In this document: one piece after another, positions 32,677 through 41,564 of the stretch | Position numbering within the stretch: position 1 is the first letter of the stretch | How the letters are laid out: each line of letters begins with the position of its first letter | Origin: Chryseobacterium arthrosphaerae | GTDB lineage: Bacteria; Bacteroidota; Bacteroidia; Flavobacteriales; Weeksellaceae | DNA length: 64,000 nt | Direction of reading: 5' to 3' | Assembly: GCF_001684965.1 (NCBI RefSeq) | Contig: NZ_MAYG01000023.1 | Coordinates: 336,017 to 400,016 of the forward strand | The notes under the pieces: model-generated | What the model was told of the DNA's origin: nothing | The model's database searches: none | What the model saw: the letters and a program-made list of their open reading frames with translations, nothing else | Program-made: the position numbers and the translations under genes

Positions 32677-34635
32677 ATGAGTGTGTGTAAAGAGTCTTAT
32701 ATAGGAGGAGATTATATTGAAATTACTGGTGGAAGCTGCAAAGTTTATGCAAAAGATAATATAAATAATATCTCTGTAAATGGTCCATTTGGACAGAATG
32801 GTTTAAAAAATGGTGTTTTGTATGCTACTAATGGGCAAGCACCAATAATTGGAGCAGAGGATTTAGATTTCTATGTTGATATATTTAGATCAAATAGCCA
32901 AAATCCAGATAATTTTGGAAAAAAGGATTCTGATTATAAAGGAACATTTGGTTTTGATAGGTATAATGAAAATACAAGTGGGAAAGGCAAACAGTCCGTA
33001 AGTGGTTTTGATGTTATGCATTTTAATGGTATAAAATATTATACACCATGGATCTCTTTATGGCCCCCAAAACAGAATTTACAATCTATTTCTGAAATTG
33101 ATTCTAATTACAATCCTGTAACAAGTGCAGTACTTGTTTTAAAAGTTTTACCTGGGAAAACTTCTAATGGAAACGCTAAGATATTTATCTCTTCTGATAA
33201 TCTCAATATTAAAATCGATAATAATGATTCTGTTACGAAGGAAACATCGATAAATGGTACTATAATCATTACTGTTTCATGTGTAGGTGTTTTAGAAAAA
33301 GATGCCAAGATAGAGATAAAGCAAAACGATCAATATGGTATTGTTGTTGGCAAATTGAAAATTATAAAAAATAATGTTGTCTATATTGCCAATACTAAAT
33401 TTATTACCGTAATAGAAGAAGAACAGGTCACAAATAATGAAAAAAAATTGCAAAAAAGAGAAGCTGAAAAAAAGGAATTTCAAAATCTTATAAAAGATGT
33501 AATTACTTATCTTAATACTAACTCTTTAAATCAATCTCTTATCTATATAAAAGGTACAGTAGAAGATATTTTTGTAATAGATAAAGGAGAGATAAAAAGG
33601 AATGCTGGAGAAGGAGTATATAGCAATAGTATAACTATTCCTTATTTTGAAGGTAAACATCAAGACAAAGCAATAGATGATACTAAAGAAACTAAGGAAG
33701 AACGTGAGTTAGATAAGGCAATTAAAAATCTTTATAATGCACTAAATAAAAATTATAATAAATATAAGAAAAATACATATTATTGTAGTGATACAGTAAA
33801 TAATACTGATCAAGAATTGTTTAAAATTTATGAAGAAAAATATCAAGCATATCTTAATACTTTAACTGGTAATCAAAAGATAGGGGGAAAAGAAAGAAGA
33901 AATGATACAATCTATGTTTTTATAGATAAAAATCAAGAAACATTGGATATTGGTGGTTTTAGCTATTATGGATATACTTTAGGAGCAGATAATGTAGCTT
34001 TTGTATTTAATAAACATGTGAAAGAAAGGAAATTTGGAACCTTTGCTCATGAAATAGCCCATTCATTAGGGCTAGATCATACTTTTGAATTAAGGGATAA
34101 AGAATATAGGAGTAATAAAACGCTTGATGCTGATATAATACAAAAGGAAAAATTACTAAAAGAAAAACAACAAAATAATTCTCCACAAGTATTAAATAAT
34201 AGCGCTGTTAATGCGCAAACAAGGTTTACACGGATAATGGAGAAAAATTTACATTATCCAATTGTGCAGAAGCCAGAACAAATTTCAGCAAATTTTGGGG
34301 GAAGTAAAGAAAAATATTATCTTCATATAAGCTCAATGTTTAGTTCTTTAAAATTATTAGCTAATTCTGAAGGAGCTGTCTCTCAATCACAGTCTCAGGG
34401 TATAGATCCAGTTGCTTCATTACAAAGTGATATAAATGAACTTAAAACAAAGAGACAAGCCAATGAAAATAAATATATTGATGTGGATATTTCAGCTACA
34501 CAAGAAAATTTCATGGATTACGATTATGATTCTAATAATACTCATAATCCTAATTTTGAACCTAAAAGTTTATGGTATTGGCAATGGAAGGAATTACAGA
34601 ATAGTAAATTTTTAATCAAGAAAGTTATAAAATAA
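32677..34635 (+). CDS. Putative T6SS effector with metzincin-type protease domain
   Basis: The 652-residue protein has an N-terminal 'YIEITGGSCKVYAKDNI' segment like that seen at the start of many Bacteroidota T6SS cargo proteins, a middle beta-rich part, a charged coiled-coil-like stretch (about 245-265), and a zinc-protease site HEIAHSLGLDH at 458-468 (HExxHxxGxxH). A Met-turn candidate 'NFMDYD' is at about 611-616, with a long insertion of about 145 residues before it. The gene begins 2 bp after vgrG1 and is more AT-rich than it. I infer an effector loaded on VgrG1; the target is unknown. Confidence 0.8.
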   Translation: MSVCKESYIGGDYIEITGGSCKVYAKDNINNISVNGPFGQNGLKNGVLYATNGQAPIIGAEDLDFYVDIFRSNSQNPDNFGKKDSDYKGTFGFDRYNENTSGKGKQSVSGFDVMHFNGIKYYTPWISLWPPKQNLQSISEIDSNYNPVTSAVLVLKVLPGKTSNGNAKIFISSDNLNIKIDNNDSVTKETSINGTIIITVSCVGVLEKDAKIEIKQNDQYGIVVGKLKIIKNNVVYIANTKFITVIEEEQVTNNEKKLQKREAEKKEFQNLIKDVITYLNTNSLNQSLIYIKGTVEDIFVIDKGEIKRNAGEGVYSNSITIPYFEGKHQDKAIDDTKETKEERELDKAIKNLYNALNKNYNKYKKNTYYCSDTVNNTDQELFKIYEEKYQAYLNTLTGNQKIGGKERRNDTIYVFIDKNQETLDIGGFSYYGYTLGADNVAFVFNKHVKERKFGTFAHEIAHSLGLDHTFELRDKEYRSNKTLDADIIQKEKLLKEKQQNNSPQVLNNSAVNAQTRFTRIMEKNLHYPIVQKPEQISANFGGSKEKYYLHISSMFSSLKLLANSEGAVSQSQSQGIDPVASLQSDINELKTKRQANENKYIDVDISATQENFMDYDYDSNNTHNPNFEPKSLWYWQWKELQNSKFLIKKVIK

Positions 34636-34636
34636 T

Positions 34637-35365
34637 ATGAGTAATAATTTCTTTATAATTTTGATTTTATTTATATTGACTTCAAATAGTTGTGCTACAG
34701 CGCAAGATTTTTCAAAGTATAAAACTATTGATGATGTAAAAAGAGAAAATAGTTACTGTAATCAACGATTTTCTAAGGATGGAAAATTCCTGAATGGTTT
34801 CTATAAAGTTTCATCAAAAAAAGGTTCCACCATTTTTGCTAGCTATAAAGATGGATACTATAAGGAAGTGTTTAATCAGTCGAAAGGTATGCTTTGGTCA
34901 AAAGAGAAATTCAATGAAGATAATAATTTAGTAGAGTATGTATCATATTTTAATCCCAAAAGAATTAAAGAAGACGAATATTATCAGGTGCAAAAATATG
35001 ATTCAATAAAAACATTTTTTCAACCACACTTTCCTGAAAAATCTATTATATATTTTAAAAATAAGATGTATATTTTAAACTATACTGTTGAAAGTAAATA
35101 TTTAAAAATTACTACAGAACTGGATAATTTTAAAATTTTTAATTCAATGGATGTCTTTATGGCAATACCAGCTAAATTTTTCTTTTCAGACTGTTATAAT
35201 AGTAAATTCATTTTTGGAAATAATTCAGATTACAGAAATAGAGAACTATATGTAGAAATAAAAAATACTAATAAAACGATTCAACAAAAATTTGTAGTAG
35301 GAGATTCTAACAAAAAGGATTCTGAAATTAATTATTTTGATTATTTTGAAATAGAGAATTTATAA
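34637..35365 (+). CDS. Lipoprotein, candidate immunity protein for the metzincin effector
   Basis: The 242-residue product has a signal sequence with a likely lipobox 'LTSNSC' (C19). No family is recognised. It begins one base after the effector stop (TAATATG) and shares its AT-rich composition, so the two move and are expressed together. A periplasm- or membrane-anchored partner is what one would expect for immunity to a protease delivered to the periplasm. The function is inferred only from position. Confidence 0.65.
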   Translation: MSNNFFIILILFILTSNSCATAQDFSKYKTIDDVKRENSYCNQRFSKDGKFLNGFYKVSSKKGSTIFASYKDGYYKEVFNQSKGMLWSKEKFNEDNNLVEYVSYFNPKRIKEDEYYQVQKYDSIKTFFQPHFPEKSIIYFKNKMYILNYTVESKYLKITTELDNFKIFNSMDVFMAIPAKFFFSDCYNSKFIFGNNSDYRNRELYVEIKNTNKTIQQKFVVGDSNKKDSEINYFDYFEIENL

Positions 35366-35388
35366 AGGAATCCTCTAAGTTATATTAA

Positions 35389-36600
35389 ATGAAATTAAAT
35401 AAGAGTATATTGATCATCTTTAAAATATGGATGCTTACGGGTATGGCGATAACTTGTCATCCAAATAAATCAAAATCATTGGAAAGTAATGAACCCGTTG
35501 AAAAATTTAATTCTGTAGAGGAGTTTGCAAATCATAAAACCGCTTTTGAAAAGATTAATGATAAAGTTTCTTTTTACAAGCCTGACGGAAATAAAATCTT
35601 AATGATAGATTTGAAACGATCTGTCTATAATGTTTATTTTCCGGAAGTCTACAGCGAAGGACTCATCAAAATAAATAATATGCTTTATTTTTTACCTGCA
35701 AAAGTAGAGAAGTATCAAACATTTTCAACGGGAGAAACCGGAACAGCAACCGGAACTTTTAAAACAGAAAACGTCACAAGTGATACGGGTCTATTATTAA
35801 AGAAAAACATTGAATATCCGGTTGGTAATACTATGAAAACAAATGACATTTCTTATGAGTATAACAAATTTGGACAGTTATTGAAGGTTCAACAAAATAA
35901 TAAAACAACCATCAGGAATACCTACGACAGTAATGGTAATTTAATAGAGACTCAGACACCAGATAAGCAAATTAAATATAATTACAATAATGAAGGAAAT
36001 ATTGTCTCGGAAGAATGGGATAGCCAGGGTGAAAAAATAGTATTCAAATACCAATACAACTCTTCCGGACAGCTGGTAAAAAAATATACTGATGATCAGA
36101 ATCAGGTAGAAGAATTTACATATGATTCTAAGGGAAGAATTATAAATGTCATTGAATATTCTGCCGAGATAGATAAAAGTGATTCTAATAAATTAATCAA
36201 CCTTTTTTTCAAAAAAACATATTCTTACACCAATGATCAGCTTACAAATGAAAAACAACTTGAATACAAAATTACCAATACATCTGTTTTGGTCAACAAA
36301 AAATGGCAGGCGATCAACATTGAGCAACAAAGAAAATTAGCTTGGGAAAAAATTAGTGATCCTTCTGAAATTCCGTTTGCTGAAACAGACAGGAATTATA
36401 CTTATCTGGAAAAACAAATCAATGTATTGATAAATAATTTTGGTTTCTCCAACAGGGTTGAAAACGGAAAATTATCTCAGGAAAAAGAAGTTCTTCAAAC
36501 AGAATCTATAAAATTTTCTCTTGACGATGTAGGGCGTATTATAAAAAAAGAAAGTATTGATAAGGATAAAAAAATTATCATAGAAAAATACTTTTATTAA
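35389..36600 (+). CDS. Lipoprotein-like protein with YD (RHS-type) repeats
   Basis: The 403-residue protein begins with a hydrophobic signal (to about 23, 'GMAITC' as weak lipobox). Its centre has YD/RHS-type repeats: 'YEYNKFGQLLKVQQ', 'NTYDSNGNLIET', 'YNYNNEGNIVSEEWDSQG', 'YQYNSSGQLVKKYTD', 'FTYDSKGRIINV'. These Y-x-Y/D-x-x-G-x-L units usually wrap or bind other chains. It follows the candidate immunity gene by 23 bp and may be a second immunity or accessory lipoprotein in the cassette. It is shorter than RHS toxins and lacks a core cleavage motif, so I do not call it a toxin. Confidence 0.65.
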   Translation: MKLNKSILIIFKIWMLTGMAITCHPNKSKSLESNEPVEKFNSVEEFANHKTAFEKINDKVSFYKPDGNKILMIDLKRSVYNVYFPEVYSEGLIKINNMLYFLPAKVEKYQTFSTGETGTATGTFKTENVTSDTGLLLKKNIEYPVGNTMKTNDISYEYNKFGQLLKVQQNNKTTIRNTYDSNGNLIETQTPDKQIKYNYNNEGNIVSEEWDSQGEKIVFKYQYNSSGQLVKKYTDDQNQVEEFTYDSKGRIINVIEYSAEIDKSDSNKLINLFFKKTYSYTNDQLTNEKQLEYKITNTSVLVNKKWQAINIEQQRKLAWEKISDPSEIPFAETDRNYTYLEKQINVLINNFGFSNRVENGKLSQEKEVLQTESIKFSLDDVGRIIKKESIDKDKKIIIEKYFY

Positions 36601-36601
36601 T

Positions 36602-36703
36602 ATTTTACCAAAACAATTTTCTCCGGAATTCAAAGAAAATGATGTACTGTTTTTATTTATTGAGAAAGAAGTAAAAGATAAACAATACCCACCTATAAAA
36701 TGA
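36602..36703 (+). pseudogene. 3' remnant of a lost gene (33 codons)
   Basis: A frame of 33 codons opening ILPKQFSPEF and ending in QYPPIK reads like the C-terminal end of a protein and has no start of its own. Its TGA overlaps the ATG of the following lipoprotein gene (ATGA), a normal coupling arrangement. It is best read as the tail of a deleted gene in the immunity cassette. Confidence 0.5.
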
Positions 36704-37086
36704 ACACAATAAAATACATCATCATAACCTTTTTTATCTCAAGTTTATTGATCCATTGCAGCTATGCAGATAAACATCATATAATAACCTATAATAGTGA
36801 TGAGTTCAAAAAATTTGAAGCAGGAGCAACTGTAAAACTTAAGCAGGCATGGGATATTCAGAAGAAATATGCTATGGATAAAGGAGAACCTCCGGAAGGC
36901 TGGCTTTTTTTTGTTATTGATGGGAATTATGTATTTACATCCATATTCCGGCCGAAAATCCCTGAGGCCTATACCGGTGGAATCTGGGTGAATTCAGAAA
37001 CAGGCGAAGTTAAAGAAACAGACGCTGATGCATATATACGGTATAAGGATGCCTACAACGGAGACGGTCATCCCTTTTACTTTTAA
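36700..37086 (+). CDS. Small lipoprotein of the vgrG1 cassette
   Basis: The 128-residue product has a signal sequence with lipobox 'SLLIHC' (C20). Residues after the lipobox include 'KLKQAWDIQKKYAMDKGEPPEGWLFFVIDGNYVF' and 'GGIWVNSETGEVKE', which suggest a small alpha-beta domain; a resemblance to the YopX-free 'NTF2-like immunity' type cannot be proved by eye. The start overlaps the stop of an upstream gene remnant. It may be another immunity protein kept after effector exchange. Confidence 0.6.
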   Translation: MNTIKYIIITFFISSLLIHCSYADKHHIITYNSDEFKKFEAGATVKLKQAWDIQKKYAMDKGEPPEGWLFFVIDGNYVFTSIFRPKIPEAYTGGIWVNSETGEVKETDADAYIRYKDAYNGDGHPFYF

Positions 37087-37149
37087 AAATAGAGTAATTT
37101 TTCTTACCTTGAAAAGCAAAACAATAACCTGACAACTTCAACACCATCA

Positions 37150-37770
37150 ATGAACAGAATCACCGATCACCTGAAATATTTCTCAAAGCTATCTGCTGTA
37201 TTCATCTTCAGTCTGTTTAAGATCTATGCTATAGGCATAATTTCGACTATTACTGTCCTCGTACTGGGAATTTATATTCTGGCAGAAAGTTTAGGCTCAT
37301 CACTGGGCCACAGTGGAGCTCTGGCATTTATAGTGGCTACAGTTATGGCTAAACCTGTATCGGCAGGACTTTTCTATCTGCTGATCATTATCGCACCGTT
37401 TGTAATTGCCATTTTTGCTACCAAATATGCGATGGCAGGAATCATCAGTAGGCTGCTCAAAGACCATACGAAAACAATTCTGATTCCTTTTATTGATAAG
37501 GTGCTGGATAAATTCAAAACCAATCAGCCAGCTGTAGTTCGTACCAGTGCAGATTTTGCGCTGGCCAAAATGAAACTTCTTAACGAATTCAGGAGCAGCT
37601 CAGAAAATAAAATCCTCAAACGTATTCTGGGCTATGCTCTGAATAAAATAAAATTTGATGAACTGAACCTGGGAGATGAGCATGCCAATTTCTATGATAT
37701 CATTAAAACAACCCTTATTGAAAAATTGCATGAGCTGGCAGAGCCTTCAGCCATGATTTTCTATATATAG
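37150..37770 (+). CDS. Hypothetical two-helix membrane protein
   Basis: The 206-residue product has two strong membrane segments (about 17-47 and 71-98) and a basic, helical C-terminal half of about 105 residues. I do not recognise the family. The base composition is closer to that of the T6SS core than to the AT-rich cassette. It lies between the immunity-type lipoproteins and clpV, preceded by a 63-bp gap, and may be structural or regulatory; nothing more can be said. Confidence 0.65.
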   Translation: MNRITDHLKYFSKLSAVFIFSLFKIYAIGIISTITVLVLGIYILAESLGSSLGHSGALAFIVATVMAKPVSAGLFYLLIIIAPFVIAIFATKYAMAGIISRLLKDHTKTILIPFIDKVLDKFKTNQPAVVRTSADFALAKMKLLNEFRSSSENKILKRILGYALNKIKFDELNLGDEHANFYDIIKTTLIEKLHELAEPSAMIFYI

Positions 37771-38047
37771 GATTGCAGTGGGTAAGTTTAATTTTATTGT
37801 ACTTTTTGAATATTTAAGATCAGTAAGATCCTGAAATGGGTGATGTATAGATCATCTCGGCAACCGGTTAAAAAAGAAAAAAGCCCTCTGTTACTTCTCT
37901 AATAGAAGAATTAACTATCTTTATCTCATTTAGAATAAAATATTTAATTTTAGAGACACTAAAAAAATAATTTCCGGAACATTTTCAGATGATCCGGAAG
38001 CAAGATCAAAACAGAACGCAAATATATTAATATAAGAAAAATTATAA

Positions 38048-40543
38048 ATGGGAGTACTAGTAACCAACGAAACAGTAAAGCAACTATTTCATATTGCTCA
38101 GTCGATAGCGAAGGAAAACTATAATGGAACGTATGGAGGTCCGCATATTCTGCAGGCTTTAATGCATAAAGATATCGGCCTTAATGAATTCCTGAAAAGC
38201 ATAGATAAAGATCCTGGATATTTCTATGAATGGGCAGACGTCCGTATTGAAGAATATCCTAAAACAGCACACCTGCCGGATGAAGTAGGGCAGGACGATG
38301 CTGTAGATACCCTTATAGAAGAAGCAGATGATATCCGTCTGAAACTGGGACTGGATGAGATTACCCCCATCTGTATTCTGACAGCCATTGTAAAACCTCA
38401 GGTGGTATTCTCTCTTCAGCAGCTGAAATCACTTCCGCTCAGAGAACATGAAATCTTTAACCTGTACAGAAAAGATACACCGTTTACCGTTTCAGAAGAT
38501 GGAGATTTCTCATCAATATTTTCCAACGGATCAGATTATACAGATTCCTCCTTTCCTTCTATTAAAAGCTATTGTGTAGACAGAACAGCACAGGCAAGAA
38601 AAGGAGAACTTGAAAATATCATCGGTAGAGACAAAGAATTGAGAATGCTGGTGGAGATCCTTTGCCGGAGAAGCAAACCGAATGTAATCATTATCGGAGA
38701 GCCGGGAGTAGGAAAAACAGCATTGGTAGAAGGTTTTGCCATTGAAATTACAAAAGGGAACGTTCCGGAGATGCTTAAAAACGGAACCCTTTTAGAGCTG
38801 GATACCGGAGCATTGCTTGCAGGAACCTCTTACAAAGGTGAAATTGAAGACCGTCTGAAGAAAGTGATCAATGAATGTAAAAAAATTGAAAAAGCAATCC
38901 TTTTCATTGATGAGATCCACACCCTTTTAGACCCGAAAGGAAGCATCGGAAACGTAGCCAACCTTTTGAAACCTGAATTGGCAAGAGGAGAAATTACCGT
39001 AATCGGAGCAACTACCCAGGAAGAATACAGAAAAATTATTGAGCCGGAACAGGCTTTCAACCGTCGTTTCGAGGTATTAACCGTTAATGAGCCGGATGAA
39101 AAGACCTGTGTGAAAATGATTGACGTACTCCTTGAAGGCTACAAAAAACACCATGGCATCGAGGTGGAAAAAACAGCCCTTCCGGAATGCGTACGTCTGG
39201 CAAAAAGATATGCAAAAGGTAAGAAATTACCGGATGCGGCTATTGACTTGTTAGACAGAACGATGGCTGCCATCAAAATGCTTGATGAGCTTTCAGAAAA
39301 AGAACTGGACAGCTGGAAAGAAAGCTATGATGCCATCTTAAAAGAAGAATATGCAGACAGCAAAGACAAAGCTGACGAGCTGATCTGGACGTATAATTTA
39401 TTAAGGGATAAAATAAGCCCTATTCTCTGGGGATCCCTTAGTGAACAACCTGCCCTGGACAACGCTATGCCGGTAGATCAGATCCAGAAGATCATTGAAG
39501 ATACCTATGCAGAGCTTTTACAGCATGCAGCAAAGAAAAGAGAAAAAGTAGACCGTCTTGAACTGGCTGCTGTAATGGCTGCCAAAACCAATATCCCGAT
39601 CGGGAAAATTCAGGCACAGGAAAAAGAAAAGCTCCTGAATATGGAATCCCTTCTCCTAAACAGGGTAGTAGGGCAGGACCATGCTCTAAAAATCCTTTCC
39701 GATGCTATCGTAGAAAACCGAAGCGGATTAAACAAACCGGGGCAGCCGATAGGATCATTCTTCCTTTTAGGACCTACCGGAACCGGTAAAACAGAGCTGG
39801 CAAAATCTATGGCAGAATTGCTTTTCAACGATGAAAAGGCCATGGTACGTTTCGATATGTCAGAATTCAAAGAAGAACATTCTGCAGCGTTATTGTATGG
39901 TGCGCCTCCGGGATATGTAGGTTATGAAGAAGGAGGGATGCTGGTCAACAAAATCAGACAACAGCCTTATACCGTTGTTTTATTTGATGAAATTGAAAAA
40001 GCCCACCATTCCGTTTTTGATGTATTCCTTCAGATTATGGACGAAGGAAAAGTACATGATAAACTGGGGAAAGAAGGAGACTTCAGCAATGCTCTGATTC
40101 TCTTTACCTCCAATATCGGAAGTGAAGAAATTGTAAAACAGTTTGAAGAAGGCAAAGTTCCGGAATCATCGTCACTGATGCAGATCATGTCAAACTCAGG
40201 CAGATTCAGACCGGAATTCCTGGCAAGAATTACAGAGATCATTCCTTTTGCACCGATCACGGAATCTATTGCAGAAAGAATCTTCAATATCCAGCTGAAA
40301 TCACTTCATACCTCGCTGACGAGACTGGGAATTGCTCTGCAGATCAGTGATGATGCTGTGAGAAACCTTGCATTGGGAGGATTCAGCAGTAAATATGGAG
40401 CGAGACAGATCTCGGGAGTGATCCGTGCACAGCTTGCCAGACCAATCTCTAAAATGATTGTGAGAGAAGAAGTAAAATCCGGCCAGACCATCCATGTAGA
40501 CTGGAATAAAGAAGAAGATAAACTAAGCTGGAAAGTAGATTAA
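38048..40543 (+). CDS. clpV: T6SS ATPase ClpV/TssH
   Basis: The 831-residue AAA+ protein has a Clp N-domain (1-150) and two ATPase modules, with Walker A GEPGVGKT at 217-224 and GPTGTGKT at 575-582, and Walker B 'ILFIDEIHTLL' and 'VVLFDEIEKAH'. Its length and domain order are those of ClpV-type unfoldases; the middle domain is short as in the Bacteroidota versions. ClpV takes apart contracted sheath for re-use. A chromosomal ClpB would have a longer middle domain, and the neighbourhood supports ClpV. It is preceded by a 277-bp gap and followed by a terminator. Confidence 0.9.
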   Translation: MGVLVTNETVKQLFHIAQSIAKENYNGTYGGPHILQALMHKDIGLNEFLKSIDKDPGYFYEWADVRIEEYPKTAHLPDEVGQDDAVDTLIEEADDIRLKLGLDEITPICILTAIVKPQVVFSLQQLKSLPLREHEIFNLYRKDTPFTVSEDGDFSSIFSNGSDYTDSSFPSIKSYCVDRTAQARKGELENIIGRDKELRMLVEILCRRSKPNVIIIGEPGVGKTALVEGFAIEITKGNVPEMLKNGTLLELDTGALLAGTSYKGEIEDRLKKVINECKKIEKAILFIDEIHTLLDPKGSIGNVANLLKPELARGEITVIGATTQEEYRKIIEPEQAFNRRFEVLTVNEPDEKTCVKMIDVLLEGYKKHHGIEVEKTALPECVRLAKRYAKGKKLPDAAIDLLDRTMAAIKMLDELSEKELDSWKESYDAILKEEYADSKDKADELIWTYNLLRDKISPILWGSLSEQPALDNAMPVDQIQKIIEDTYAELLQHAAKKREKVDRLELAAVMAAKTNIPIGKIQAQEKEKLLNMESLLLNRVVGQDHALKILSDAIVENRSGLNKPGQPIGSFFLLGPTGTGKTELAKSMAELLFNDEKAMVRFDMSEFKEEHSAALLYGAPPGYVGYEEGGMLVNKIRQQPYTVVLFDEIEKAHHSVFDVFLQIMDEGKVHDKLGKEGDFSNALILFTSNIGSEEIVKQFEEGKVPESSSLMQIMSNSGRFRPEFLARITEIIPFAPITESIAERIFNIQLKSLHTSLTRLGIALQISDDAVRNLALGGFSSKYGARQISGVIRAQLARPISKMIVREEVKSGQTIHVDWNKEEDKLSWKVD

Positions 40544-40553
40544 AGGATATCGT

Positions 40554-40594
40554 AAAAAGGCTTAACAGCAAAAAACTGCCTTGAGCCTTTTTAC
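40554..40594 (+). terminator. Terminator after clpV
   Basis: AAAAAGGCT (40554-40562) pairs with AGCCTTTTT (40584-40592) over a 21-base loop. The loop is long, so efficiency may be moderate. Confidence 0.65.
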
Positions 40595-40621
40595 CTTTTT
40601 TGCTTATTAAATACATTTAAG

Positions 40622-41488
40622 ATGAAAACGATTGTCAGGAATATCTTTACAGGTTTACTGCTAATGGGAACAACTGTCTTTGTAAACGGGCAGTTTCTTG
40701 CTGCTTCCGATACCTCAGAAAGCAGTGTGAAAAAGTATAAGGGAATCATTAATGCCAATAAAGATCTTGTAGAATTTATAGAGCAGCTGCTTCTTCAGAA
40801 GGGGCTTCCAAAGCATCTGAGAAATCTGGCACTGATAGAATCTCATTTTAACAAAAATATTACTTCAGGAGCAGGGGCCGTGGGGATCTGGCAGTTTATG
40901 ACTGCACATGCGAACCAATACGGGCTTACCGAGCAGGGCCGTACAGATATTTATAAAAGTACCAAGACCGCTGCGATTTCCCTGAGTAATCTTTACAAAA
41001 AATACAATAATTGGGTAACGGTAGTGGCTGCTTATAACTGTGGCGAAGGAAATATTGCAAAAGCCATGCAGGCAGCAGGCTCCTCTCAATACCATGAGTT
41101 TTCTAAATATCTTCCAGGGGAAACCATCAATCACGTGAAGAAATATCTGAATGCGTGCTATGCCACAGGTGAGCTTCAAAGCGTGCTGAGCAATTACAAT
41201 TCTTCGAGACTTCATAAGGTTTTCTTTGAAAACGGGAACCGTAAAGTAACAGATGAGGTTCTTTCTGAAACTGATATCAATGCCGGTTTCAATCTGAAGG
41301 TTGTTGCTGCTGAACTGAACGTAGATGTTGACAAAATTCTGGCATGGAATCCCGGAATTGAAGAAGAACTGCAGAAAAAAGGAGAAAGTACCCTTTATCT
41401 GCCAACCGATCTGATGCCTGATTTTCTTTTGAGAAAAAATAAAATACTGATGCGTTCCATAAAAGAAGGAGCTGCTGTTCAGCAATAA
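40622..41488 (+). CDS. Lytic transglycosylase (SLT family) with C-terminal LysM-like domain
   Basis: The 288-residue protein has a signal peptide (to about residue 24, VNGQ), an SLT goose-lysozyme-like domain with the catalytic Glu73 in 'LALIESHFNKNITSGAGAVGIWQFM', and a C-terminal LysM-like module (about 223-268, ending 'KGESTLYLPTDL'). Such MltD-like enzymes cut peptidoglycan glycan strands. Its place in the locus suggests a dedicated enzyme that makes room for the trans-envelope apparatus, as seen for other T6SSs, though a general MltD role is not excluded. Confidence 0.9.
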   Translation: MKTIVRNIFTGLLLMGTTVFVNGQFLAASDTSESSVKKYKGIINANKDLVEFIEQLLLQKGLPKHLRNLALIESHFNKNITSGAGAVGIWQFMTAHANQYGLTEQGRTDIYKSTKTAAISLSNLYKKYNNWVTVVAAYNCGEGNIAKAMQAAGSSQYHEFSKYLPGETINHVKKYLNACYATGELQSVLSNYNSSRLHKVFFENGNRKVTDEVLSETDINAGFNLKVVAAELNVDVDKILAWNPGIEEELQKKGESTLYLPTDLMPDFLLRKNKILMRSIKEGAAVQQ

Positions 41489-41564
41489 GATAATCCATAT
41501 TATCCGTACAAAATAGTAGGATCTTCTTTTTTTAAGAAGGTCCTATTACATTCTATAAAGCTAC

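Noticed and set aside
38048..40543. ClpB chaperone instead of ClpV
   Set aside because: The middle domain is too short for ClpB and the gene sits amid T6SS genes; ClpV is the better reading, although not certain.
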